From: Chloroflexota bacterium
GTDB taxonomy: Bacteria > Chloroflexota > Dehalococcoidia > Lucifugimonadales > Lucifugimonadaceae
Length of the DNA stretch: 64,000 nucleotides
Assembly: GCA_029262735.1 (NCBI GenBank)
Contig: JAJCYY010000106.1
Coordinates: 30,099-94,098, forward strand
Reading direction: 5' to 3'
The notes beneath the pieces were generated by a model. It was not told the origin of the DNA. It searched no databases and saw nothing but the letters and a program-made list of their open reading frames with translations. This document shows, one piece after another, positions 35,295 through 43,012 of the stretch (within the stretch, counting starts at the first letter, position 1; each line of letters opens with the position of its first letter). The translations under genes were made by a program, and so were the position numbers.

Positions 35295-35333
35295 AATAGA
35301 GCCGGAGAGTTCAAGTAACTCTCCGGCTCTATT
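35295..35333. terminator. Bidirectional terminator between convergent genes
   Basis: AATAGAGCCGGAGAGTT at 35295-35311 and its exact complement at 35317-35333 form a perfect 17-bp stem with a 5-base loop. A-rich bases flank the left side and T-rich bases the right. It lies between the cytosolic cyclophilin (plus) and the vWA-like protein (minus), and can stop both transcripts. Confidence 0.88.
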
Positions 35334-35357
35334 GATTTCGATTCGGACTCTCTTCGG

Positions 35358-37403
35358 CTAATCGTCGGCAGGGGCGAAGACCATGCTCGTCCGAGGTCGC
35401 CGGTCGTTCGTGAACGTGAGTAGCTTGCCGCTGATGCCCAGCCAGACGTCGTTGCCCAACTCAACCAGTGGAGGCGCCGGACGAGAATTCACTCTCAGGC
35501 TTGGCTGACTGTCCGATTGCCCGTAGTCCAGCCGGACGCCACTCCTGGTAAACCTGAACGTGCCGGAGTGGAATGGCAGCGACGGTGCCTCAGAAGCATG
35601 AACGCTGTCAGTAGCTGTGAGCCTGCGGATCCAACCGCGCTTCAGCTTCGCAAAGTCCACCAACATGTTGTCCTGGTCATCGTAGATGAAGCCGTACGGA
35701 TGTACTCGCCTCGACTGCAGGACCACCAGTGCCAATCCGACTACGGCCACGACTGCAATCACCGACCATGACCAGATGGGCAAGCCCAGTATCAGGAACG
35801 GCTGTGGTGTCACTGTGGCGTTGGTCGAGATAGCGGGCCCCGGAGCGAAGTACTCACGCCCAAGGTAGTCGGTGTTCAACGCAACGCTGACTGAGTAGTC
35901 ACCGCTTGCCGGCAGAGTTCCGAGGACATCGAACGCAAAGCCTTTTCCTGGCTCCGGCTCGCTGCGGGGCTGCACCCTGCCGATGGTCTCGCCACCGACG
36001 CTAACGATCCTGACATTGAACTCATCCGCCGATGCCAGGTACGGGAACTCACCAACGGTGCTCTCGATCGTGGCCACGACAGCTTCGTCGCCTTCGTGGA
36101 CACTCACATCGAACATCCTGGTCACCCGAACGGAAGGGAACTGCTCGGTTTTAAATGAACCTGTGCCCTCGATCTCTGAGTTCAGGTTGGCCCAGCTCAT
36201 CGTGAGAGAGACGTCGTTGATGCCCTGGGTCTCAGGCGATGGCAGGCGTACCGAGAAAACCCCATCACCGGCCGCCGCATCGCCTGCCAGTCCTTCATCG
36301 TTCAACTGATAGACGTTTGTGAAGCCGTCCGCTTGCCGAACGGTGGCGTTCACCTGAGTCCCAGGCACCGCAACGGGCTCACCGTCGATCATCGACGCTG
36401 CCGTAAGAATCCCCGGCTCACCAAGCGGCAACGGAGGCTGTCCCACTAGCTGAACGGTAAGGGGCGTTTGAGCGTCGACTCCGGCAACAAGCTTGCCACG
36501 TTCGCCTACGCCGTTCACGGTCCAGGTTCCGGCAACCGGTTCTGTAATGCTGAATATGATCACGTTCGGTGACTGGATGATCTCAACGTTCTCCAGTTGG
36601 GCCGTGATCTGTGTCCCGTTCGGGCGAAAGAGGGAAACATTGGTCTCCGAGATCAAGCGCAGGAAAGCGATCTTCGCAGATTCGGTCTGCGGCGCAACCT
36701 CAAATGTCGATGAGAGTTCCACGCCGTTCAGCTCTGCTTCGATAACCGTGTTGAGCTCGACACCGGAAGCATCGAACAGCAGCGATTTCAGGCCCTCAGG
36801 CGTACCTAGATCGAAGTATCTGCCTCCTGAGGACGTTGTGAGCTGGCTCATCAGGGCACGGAGGGCTGATTCGGTCGACGGCAACGTGGCGACGTCGATG
36901 GTCCAACCTTCGTTGGCGTAGAGGTCGCCGACGCTCTTGAGACGTGCCCCGGTATTCTCAGACTCGCCCAGTATGCGGCCGGGAGTCATGAGGAAGACTC
37001 GGGAGCCAGGTTGTGCGTCTTCTCGAGTCAAGAACGAGAAGACGTTCGTCAGCACATCGAACTGGTCGGATTTCAGAGGCGGCTCTGTCGCTCCGGTCAG
37101 TTCAAGCTGCTGCTCAGCCAGCGAGACTATGTCCGAGCCGGCCAGCGCCGTTTCAGGCTGGCTGATCTCTGCACCGTAACGGATGATGGCCATTTCGCCA
37201 TCTCCGAGGTTACCGGCAAGGGTCATCAACGCCGTCTCCATCATCGCCAGATCGGTCTCTGAACCGGCAGCTCCGGAATCGAGCGCGATGACGGTAAGCG
37301 GCTGAGGTTCATCAGCTGCCCGGGTCCCGGCGCTGACCGGAAGAGTCGAGGCGACGAAGACGATGGTTATCGCGATAAGTGCAATTACAGAAGGCCTGCG
37401 CAT
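35358..37403 (-). CDS. Membrane-anchored vWA-like protein
   Basis: A 681-aa secreted, membrane-anchored protein. A signal peptide covers residues 1-29 ('ALIAITIVFVASTLPVSAG'). A vWA-like domain begins at 'LTVIALDSGAAGSE', where the MIDAS-type D-x-S-x-S is altered, so metal binding is doubtful. Several beta-sandwich segments follow. A transmembrane helix ('VIAVVAVVGLALVVLQS') sits about 130 residues before the end. The cytosolic tail is beta-rich and may be FHA- or SHD1-like, but this is not certain. The frame opens at 37472; the ATG at 37403 starts right at the signal peptide. It could transmit an extracellular binding state inward. Confidence 0.72.
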   Translation of the reverse strand: MRRPSVIALIAITIVFVASTLPVSAGTRAADEPQPLTVIALDSGAAGSETDLAMMETALMTLAGNLGDGEMAIIRYGAEISQPETALAGSDIVSLAEQQLELTGATEPPLKSDQFDVLTNVFSFLTREDAQPGSRVFLMTPGRILGESENTGARLKSVGDLYANEGWTIDVATLPSTESALRALMSQLTTSSGGRYFDLGTPEGLKSLLFDASGVELNTVIEAELNGVELSSTFEVAPQTESAKIAFLRLISETNVSLFRPNGTQITAQLENVEIIQSPNVIIFSITEPVAGTWTVNGVGERGKLVAGVDAQTPLTVQLVGQPPLPLGEPGILTAASMIDGEPVAVPGTQVNATVRQADGFTNVYQLNDEGLAGDAAAGDGVFSVRLPSPETQGINDVSLTMSWANLNSEIEGTGSFKTEQFPSVRVTRMFDVSVHEGDEAVVATIESTVGEFPYLASADEFNVRIVSVGGETIGRVQPRSEPEPGKGFAFDVLGTLPASGDYSVSVALNTDYLGREYFAPGPAISTNATVTPQPFLILGLPIWSWSVIAVVAVVGLALVVLQSRRVHPYGFIYDDQDNMLVDFAKLKRGWIRRLTATDSVHASEAPSLPFHSGTFRFTRSGVRLDYGQSDSQPSLRVNSRPAPPLVELGNDVWLGISGKLLTFTNDRRPRTSMVFAPADD

Positions 37404-37739
37404 TGCGGGAGATCTCCATAAAGGCGCTGGGAGGGCGCTGGCTGTGTCAAATACTGCGGGCTGATAGGTCAAGCGCGGCCGTGAAATCAGATTCTCAGCC
37501 TCATGTCCAGAATCGAAACGTGGTCGAACTCGACGTTCCTGGACTGGGGGCGTGAATCGTGGACCCTGGCTGCGTTGAACTTAGAGCAGCGTATTCGCGG
37601 CGCATTTTCCGGCGCAATTTACGGTCACAGCGAATTTCTGCCGATAAACGGGAGTGAAACCGGTGTCTGAACTGAAACGCTTATCTTTCGGAGAGTCGTT
37701 CTTGTCGGCCCTGTGACGCGGAGGAACGACAGAATTCGA

Positions 37740-37768
37740 TTGACCCGTTGCGGAGCGCGGCATAAACT
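37740..37768 (+). promoter_or_regulatory. Candidate sigma-70-type promoter for the tandem enolase-superfamily genes
   Basis: TTGACC at 37740-37745 and TAAACT at 37763-37768 are separated by 17 bases, and lie about 110 bases before the ATG at 37888. This is the only clear promoter-like pair in the 484-base gene-free stretch 37404-37887. Nothing else was recognised there; the putative leader 37775-37887 does not match a riboswitch I know. Confidence 0.5.
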
Positions 37769-37887
37769 CCGGCACCGTTGGCGATCTTCCGACCAGCGGT
37801 CTTTCGGCCACCGTTCGCGGCCAGCTTCTGGCTCTCTGCCGGACCGAACAACGAGCCCGATTCGTGCACTGATATACAGGAAACAGA

Positions 37888-39129
37888 ATGAAGATAACCG
37901 GGGTCGAAACGACCATCTACGAGTACCGAATGGCGCGGCGCAGAGGCGACGCAAACTCGCCTTCTGGAAGAAGCCGTGCCAGTGGCTGTGTACTGGAGCT
38001 AACCACTGACGAAGGAGTCACCGGGGTCGCATTGGGCGGTGGTGGAGCGCTGCCGCAGATCAATGGGCTTGTGAACGGCATTCTCGTAGGAGAGGACCCG
38101 CGGCACGTGACCGGTCTCTGGCAGCGAATGGTTGAACGCTACTTCAAGGGCGGGCATGACGGCATCGCAAATGACGCAATAACGGTCCTCGACCAGGCTC
38201 TCTGGGACCTCAAGGCGAAAGCGAACGATGAACCGCTCTGGAAGACCCTTGGTGCCTCGAACCGCAAGGTCCTCTCGTATGCCTCGGGCCTCGACATGCC
38301 GCTGAGCGATGACGGCATCTACGAGTACTACGCCGACATGGCGAAAAACTACGGCTTCAAGGGCGGAAAGCTAAAGGTTGGGCTGGAACAGGACGCAGAC
38401 CTGCGCCGAATCGAACGTATGCGGGACGGGCTAAAGCACGCAACGGATAATCCGGCCTTATATGTGGACGCAAACGAGTACTGGTCGCCGAAGCAAGCCA
38501 TCGCCAAAGTGCGCGAGATGGAACGCCACTTCGATATCGGCTGGGTCGAGGAGCCCGCTCGACGCTGGGACTTCCTGGGGCTGCGACGCATCTCGGACGC
38601 CATCAAGGCGCCCGTCTGTGCAGGTGAGAACCTTGACACGCTGGGTGACTTCCTGCCGTACTTTCACAACCGTTCGGCAGACATCGTTCAGGTGAGCACC
38701 GGAATGACCGGCATCACCTGCGCGCTCCAACTTGCGGACGCCGCGTACGGCTTTGAGCTTCCCGTAACGCTGGGTGGCTCCGGCGGATACCTGAACGCGC
38801 ATGTTGCGGCATGCCTGCCCAACTTCATGATTATGGAGGTTGGCGAGCCAGAGCCAGAGGACGGCGTTTACACGACGGACATCCGATTCGAAGACGGCTA
38901 CGCGATTCTCGGTGACCGTCCGGGAACAGGAATTGAGATCGACCACGATGCATTGGCCCAGCACAAAGTTGGAACGGTCTCATTCGGCGCAGGTCCGAGT
39001 CCCTTTGGCCGCAGACCCGGCGCCGGTCTGTGGGAGTTTCCGCCGACCGATGAGGAACGTGAGGCGGCAGCTGCCGATGACGATGACTTTGTTCCAGCAC
39101 ACGTATCTCGAAACTCTGCGAAGGTCTGA
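37888..39129 (+). CDS. Enolase-superfamily (mandelate racemase/muconate lactonizing) protein A
   Basis: A 413-aa TIM-barrel enzyme of the COG4948 group, which abstracts a proton alpha to a carboxylate. The Lys-x-Lys motif is at 161-163 ('GGKLKVG'). Metal ligands are Asp194 ('VDANEYW'), Glu221 or Glu222 ('EEPARRWDF') and Glu247 ('AGENL'). The strand-7 position, where mandelate racemase-type enzymes have His, reads 'VTLGGSGG', so the His-Asp dyad is absent. An acidic tail (about 375-413) is unusual. An AGGA site lies 7 bases before the ATG. It is followed after 88 bases by a close paralog. Dehydratase or epimerase activity is inferred only; the substrate is unknown. Confidence 0.87.
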   Translation: MKITGVETTIYEYRMARRRGDANSPSGRSRASGCVLELTTDEGVTGVALGGGGALPQINGLVNGILVGEDPRHVTGLWQRMVERYFKGGHDGIANDAITVLDQALWDLKAKANDEPLWKTLGASNRKVLSYASGLDMPLSDDGIYEYYADMAKNYGFKGGKLKVGLEQDADLRRIERMRDGLKHATDNPALYVDANEYWSPKQAIAKVREMERHFDIGWVEEPARRWDFLGLRRISDAIKAPVCAGENLDTLGDFLPYFHNRSADIVQVSTGMTGITCALQLADAAYGFELPVTLGGSGGYLNAHVAACLPNFMIMEVGEPEPEDGVYTTDIRFEDGYAILGDRPGTGIEIDHDALAQHKVGTVSFGAGPSPFGRRPGAGLWEFPPTDEEREAAAADDDDFVPAHVSRNSAKV

Positions 39130-39217
39130 ATCCGAATTGACTCCGTTGCAGACGTCGAGTGACCGATGCCTTTAGACGACTCAACCAATCACTGCTCTCC
39201 AACGACAAATTAAAAAA

Positions 39218-40387
39218 ATGAAAATCACCGGTTACAGACTCGCGGAATACACCCAGCAGATGGACAGAGCGATTGGCGATGCCAACTTCCCCGCTGGCGA
39301 GGATCTCATGGGCTCTGCAATCCTCTGGATAGAGACGGATGAGGGCGTTTCTGGTATCGCACCGGCCGGCAACTCAGCCGTCGCAGGCCTTTTCCACCTG
39401 ATCGAGGGCGAAGATCCACGTGGTGTAGTCGGCCTCTGGAAGATGATGGTCGACTACGTCCACAAGGGTGGGAACGAGGGAGCCGTCAACGGGGCGGTCG
39501 CTGCGATCGACGTTGCGCTCTGGGACCTCAAGGCAAAACTCAACGAAGAGCCGCTGTGGCAGACTCTTGGCGCCAGGGAAGGTCGTGCAAAGGTTTACGC
39601 ATCAGACATCGGCTACAACCTGACCGACGATGAGTTGCATGCCTTTTTCTCGCGCATGGCTGATGCCGGAGTCGAGGGCGGCAAGGTCAAGATCGGACTG
39701 TCGATGAAGGATGACCTTCGGCGGCTTGGTATCGTCCGTGACGCCCTATCGAAGGCAAAACCTCGGCCTTATCTGAACATCGACACCAACGAGTACTGGT
39801 CACCGAAGCAGGCGATCAGATATATCAGCCAGATCGAGGAGAAGTTCGATATCCACTGGGCGGAGGAGCCTGCCCGCCGATGGGACTTTGACGGCTTGCG
39901 ACAGGTTTCCCGGGGCATCACGGCGGCCGTCGCGTCTGGCGAGAACCTGAACGACATCGGCCAGATGTATCCGCTGATCTCACAGCAGGCGATAGACATT
40001 GCGAACGTCGGCGTCGGTCACTCCGGGATCACCGGTGCGAGGCAGGTGGCGAACATGTGCTATGCCTACGAAATCCCGGTGTCGATCATGAACTGCCAGG
40101 CGCATTTCATGGCTCACCTCGCCGCCGCGCTGCCGAACCACAACATGATGGAGGTTGTCGATCCGGGACGAGAGAAGGCGTTCGCAGCCTGGGACAATCA
40201 CATCGAAGACGGCTGGATCGTGATGGGCAACGAACCAGGTCTCGGCATCACTGTTGACGAGGCGAAGCTGAAGGCGTTGCAGGACAACCCTCCGGTACGC
40301 AGAGTGAACTTCCCGTTCCCCCGACGCGAGGGCGCTGGCCTGTGGATCAAAGATCTCGAACCGGGGGAGGTCAAGTGGAAAACCTAG
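39218..40387 (+). CDS. Enolase-superfamily (mandelate racemase/muconate lactonizing) protein B
   Basis: A 389-aa paralog of the preceding gene, sharing long identical stretches such as 'EYWSPKQAI' and 'EEPARRWDF', and near-identical 'ALWDLKAKxNxEPLWxTLGA'. Lys156-x-Lys158 and metal ligands Asp189, Glu216/217 and Glu242 are intact. The strand-7 region reads 'VSIMNCQAHFMAH', with no His at the canonical place, though His nearby could substitute. The ATG has only an A-rich leader and no ribosome-binding site. The pair may act on related sugar acids or form a hetero-oligomer; both ideas are inference. The 233 bases after it include a small inverted repeat and the terminator of the opposite gene. 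Confidence 0.87.
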   Translation: MKITGYRLAEYTQQMDRAIGDANFPAGEDLMGSAILWIETDEGVSGIAPAGNSAVAGLFHLIEGEDPRGVVGLWKMMVDYVHKGGNEGAVNGAVAAIDVALWDLKAKLNEEPLWQTLGAREGRAKVYASDIGYNLTDDELHAFFSRMADAGVEGGKVKIGLSMKDDLRRLGIVRDALSKAKPRPYLNIDTNEYWSPKQAIRYISQIEEKFDIHWAEEPARRWDFDGLRQVSRGITAAVASGENLNDIGQMYPLISQQAIDIANVGVGHSGITGARQVANMCYAYEIPVSIMNCQAHFMAHLAAALPNHNMMEVVDPGREKAFAAWDNHIEDGWIVMGNEPGLGITVDEAKLKALQDNPPVRRVNFPFPRREGAGLWIKDLEPGEVKWKT

Positions 40388-40567
40388 TTTTGTCTTTGCT
40401 GGAAACTGGCATTGGCACGATGGAATGATCACCTTCTGCCTGAGAAGATGAGCGGTATCTCAGGTCCCGCACTGATACTCACTTTAGATGAGTAGATCTA
40501 AACGACCGACCGGATAAGCTCGCAGAACCGCGGGAGACAGTTCGCGGTGCAAACGACAAAACGCGAA

Positions 40568-40593
40568 GACGCCCGGCCGGTCAACCGGACGCC
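40568..40593 (-). terminator. Probable terminator of the Hcp-like gene
   Basis: On the minus strand GGCGTCCGG pairs with CCGGGCGTC (9 pairs, two G-T). A TTCGCGTTTTG tail follows. It lies 28 bases beyond the stop of the Hcp-like gene. Confidence 0.55.
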
Positions 40594-40620
40594 TTCCCTA
40601 TCTGATCGGTTTCAACGGTC

Positions 40621-41280
40621 CTATTGAGTACCCTGCAGCACGTTCCATGTGTACTCGATATCGCCTTTGCTCGCACCCGTGTTTTCGTCGACTTCCGTGT
40701 AGGTCACCTTTATCTCTTCAAAGTTGATCGAGATCGTCTCGGTCGGCCTTTCCCTCTCGTCAGCCAATGCAGTGACGCGGTAGTTGGTCATCTGAACATT
40801 GGTTAGCTCGTACTTCAGGTAAGGCTCGGATCTCGAAGTGGACGAGGAGTTTGTTAGATCGATAATGAGGCTGGGGATGGTCTGCCCGTTGACGAGCGCT
40901 TCCTGGAGCTTCGGGCTTGATTTATCGATCTCCTTCACGACCACGATGTCGCCAAGGGTCGCAGATGCTCGCTGGCGGGCGGTACCACTGGTTTCGGTAG
41001 AAATCGACCGGGTTATGCCGTGGCTTATGGATAGGACGTCGATCCACGTATCGTGGTTTGAGTCCTTCGATTCGCCATCAATGCCGTCGAATTTGATGTA
41101 TGCGGCAGCCGAAGGTGCAGATGCTGGAGCCGCGACGCTGTCTGCGGCAACGGGCTGCGGTTCTGAGCCAGACCGTAAAAGCAGTGTTGCTGTCGCAACG
41201 ACCGCTGCGATAGCGATCACGGCGAGCAAGTATGTTCGGATCGAAGATGTGTGCGGGCGAAGCTCAACTGGTGCTCTCAT
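40621..41280 (-). CDS. Membrane-anchored Hcp-like protein
   Basis: A 219-aa protein with one N-terminal transmembrane/signal helix (about 15-36) and an Ala/Pro/Ser linker. An Hcp (type VI secretion tube) family beta-barrel domain covers about 57-219. Landmarks are 'AYIKFDGIDGESKD' and 'HDTWIDVLSISHGI', then 'GDIVVVKEIDKSSPKL', 'YLKYELTNVQMTNY' and 'ISINFEEIKVTY'. GGAGA precedes the ATG. No other type VI gene is in the window, and the leader peptide is unlike that of tube Hcp, which has none. Exported Hcp-like domain proteins occur in several phyla; their job is not known. A loop 'DSNHDTW' may bind calcium. Confidence 0.78.
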   Translation of the reverse strand: MRAPVELRPHTSSIRTYLLAVIAIAAVVATATLLLRSGSEPQPVAADSVAAPASAPSAAAYIKFDGIDGESKDSNHDTWIDVLSISHGITRSISTETSGTARQRASATLGDIVVVKEIDKSSPKLQEALVNGQTIPSLIIDLTNSSSTSRSEPYLKYELTNVQMTNYRVTALADERERPTETISINFEEIKVTYTEVDENTGASKGDIEYTWNVLQGTQ

Positions 41281-41374
41281 CGGGCTCTCCTTTTTTCCGG
41301 ATGTCGACTGATGGGTCTTTTCAAGCTTGTTCTAATTGCTGAGATGGAAATCGGTATTCATGTGCGTCTCTGTC

Positions 41375-42295
41375 CTAGCTCGGAGAGGGCGGACAACCGA
41401 GAGACGCAAGTAGCGCGAATGGATCGACCGGGTCTGAGACGAACGGCGACAGTGAAAGATGTCCTGCGATCTGGCCATCCAGGACGATCGCAGGTGGTGC
41501 TGTGGAATCCGGATTGAATGGGCTGTGCGCTCCGAAGGGTCCACCGTAAGGTGACTGCTCATTGAAGATGCTGTTGGCCCCAAATGCTGAGCCTCCATCA
41601 AGAAGGTTGTCGCAGATCGAGTCGAACGCTTCGCTGGCGGGCCGAAGCACACCCAATCCAATGTCGCCGACTCCGGTGAGCGCTGCCCCTCTGAATTTGC
41701 TCAGGTCGGTCACATTGACTGCGGTTCGTGGCAAACCCGAGCCGGAACCACCGGAGGGCGAAGTCGCGATTGGAGTTGGCGTCGGGTTGACTGCGGTCGG
41801 CACAACGGTCGTAGTTGCTCCGGGAGTTGGAGCGCCGATGGTCGAAGTCGATGTTGCCGTCCGAATGGCTGTAGAAGATGGCGGCGACGGATTCGTGGCC
41901 GGTGGAGTTGATGGCGGGGTAGGTCGTATGGGCCTCGTCGGCAGCCCAACCACGGTCCTTACTGGCAGCGACCTCGTTGGCAGCGGCCGAGCCACTGAGG
42001 ACGCCGTCGGTCGAACGCTGATACCAGGCCTTGTCGCCGCCGCGGTCGGCCTCGGCGGGAGCGGCCGGCCGCCCGAAACCGAAGATCGGGTTATCGAGGT
42101 CGGTGCCGTGACGGTAGTGGCCGCCGTCTGAGTAACGGTCGGTGATCTGCTTGAGGCCGTTGCGGCCTCGCGAGTCGCAGTAGCCGTCTCGCTCTCAGTC
42201 GTTTCGACAGCGATACCTTCGCAGGCAGCAAGCAAGATGGCAGCGAGGCTAAGCGTGAGTAAAGCGATCACTCGAAGGCGTTGCGGTCGCAGCAT
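41375..42295 (-). CDS. Thr/Pro-rich lipoprotein with conserved aromatic C-terminal domain
   Basis: A 306-aa predicted lipoprotein. The signal ends in 'LAAILLAACEG' (lipid Cys at about 25). Residues 30-190 are low-complexity Thr/Pro/Ser/Ala, a probable cell-wall-spanning stalk. The C-terminal ~110 residues are ordered: 'NVTDLSKFRGAALTGVGD', then 'NSIFNEQSPYGGPFGAHSPFN' and 'PPAIVLDGQIAGHLS'. The S-x-F/Y-N-x-x-x-x-Y-G pattern recalls a widespread uncharacterised surface module. The C-terminus has two further Cys. GGGGA lies very near the ATG. The gene starts 95 bases upstream of the Hcp-like gene, on the same strand. Confidence 0.7.
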   Translation of the reverse strand: MLRPQRLRVIALLTLSLAAILLAACEGIAVETTESETATATREAATASSRSPTVTQTAATTVTAPTSITRSSVSGGRPLPPRPTAAATRPGISVRPTASSVARPLPTRSLPVRTVVGLPTRPIRPTPPSTPPATNPSPPSSTAIRTATSTSTIGAPTPGATTTVVPTAVNPTPTPIATSPSGGSGSGLPRTAVNVTDLSKFRGAALTGVGDIGLGVLRPASEAFDSICDNLLDGGSAFGANSIFNEQSPYGGPFGAHSPFNPDSTAPPAIVLDGQIAGHLSLSPFVSDPVDPFALLASLGCPPSPS

Positions 42296-42430
42296 TCCCC
42301 TGGCATCCGTCTCCGTGCTGGAGTTTCGTGTCGCGCCGAGATGGCGTCACCCTGTGCGACTGTTGTGAGAAAACCCTAGCCGCCGCGGACAGGTGGGTGC
42401 TTGCTGCCACTCGAACAGCTTTCAGGTGAT

Positions 42431-42856
42431 TCAGGGCCTGGCGTCAGCTTTCGAGTTTGGAATGGCCTGGAAAACGGTCGCCTCGCCCTTCAACACGGTC
42501 TGCCCATCCTGGTTCTTCACCGAGAACTCCATCGAGCCCATAGAGCGTGTCATCCGCCACGATTTGACCGTTGCGTGGGCCGTCAGCGTATCGCCGATAA
42601 ACACCGGTTTGGGAAACGTCCAGTGCTGACTCATGAAGACACTGCCGGGGCCCGGAAGGTCCATAGCTACCAGGGCATGAAGCAGTCCCGTTGCGATTCC
42701 TCCCTGCGCCAGCAGTCGTCCGAACCTCGTAGCGGCTGCGAATTGTTCATCGAAGTGCAGCGGGTTGTAGTCGCCGGTGATCTCGGCAAACTTCTGCACC
42801 GATTCAGCCGTCACTTCCAGCGAACGACTGGCCGAATCCCCCGGCTTGATCTCCAT
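42431..42856 (-). CDS. MaoC-family (R)-specific enoyl-CoA hydratase-like protein
   Basis: A 141-aa hot-dog-fold protein of the MaoC family. The catalytic pair is Asp and His in 'ITGDYNPLHFDEQFAA'. 'RFGRLLAQGGIATGLL' follows, as in (R)-specific enoyl-CoA hydratases. It would hydrate trans-2-enoyl-CoA in fatty-acid or polyester metabolism. The frame opens at ATG 42958, but homology starts at 'MEIKPGD' (42856), giving the standard length; neither has a strong ribosome-binding site. It is divergent from enolase-superfamily gene C across 156 bases. Confidence 0.82.
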   Translation of the reverse strand: MEIKPGDSASRSLEVTAESVQKFAEITGDYNPLHFDEQFAAATRFGRLLAQGGIATGLLHALVAMDLPGPGSVFMSQHWTFPKPVFIGDTLTAHATVKSWRMTRSMGSMEFSVKNQDGQTVLKGEATVFQAIPNSKADARP

Positions 42857-43012
42857 AGCTGCTTCAACCTGTTCCGTCGTGTGAAATTCCGTTACGCTTG
42901 CGCCGTCGGGGTCAGGGTACGCCCGGGACCGCCAGACAGTTCGGTCGAGCAGGATCATCAGCGCAGATCGGCCCGTTCAGACCTGCCGATCAAGACTAAG
43001 GCGAGTGATTAT

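Noticed and set aside
40621..41280. Evidence for a type VI secretion system
   Set aside because: Only one Hcp-like domain is present, with a membrane anchor. No sheath, baseplate or ClpV gene is in the window.
42401..43012. In-frame N-terminal extension of enolase-superfamily gene C
   Set aside because: It overlaps the MaoC gene on the other strand and is not protein-like; the family N-terminus starts exactly at ATG 43013.
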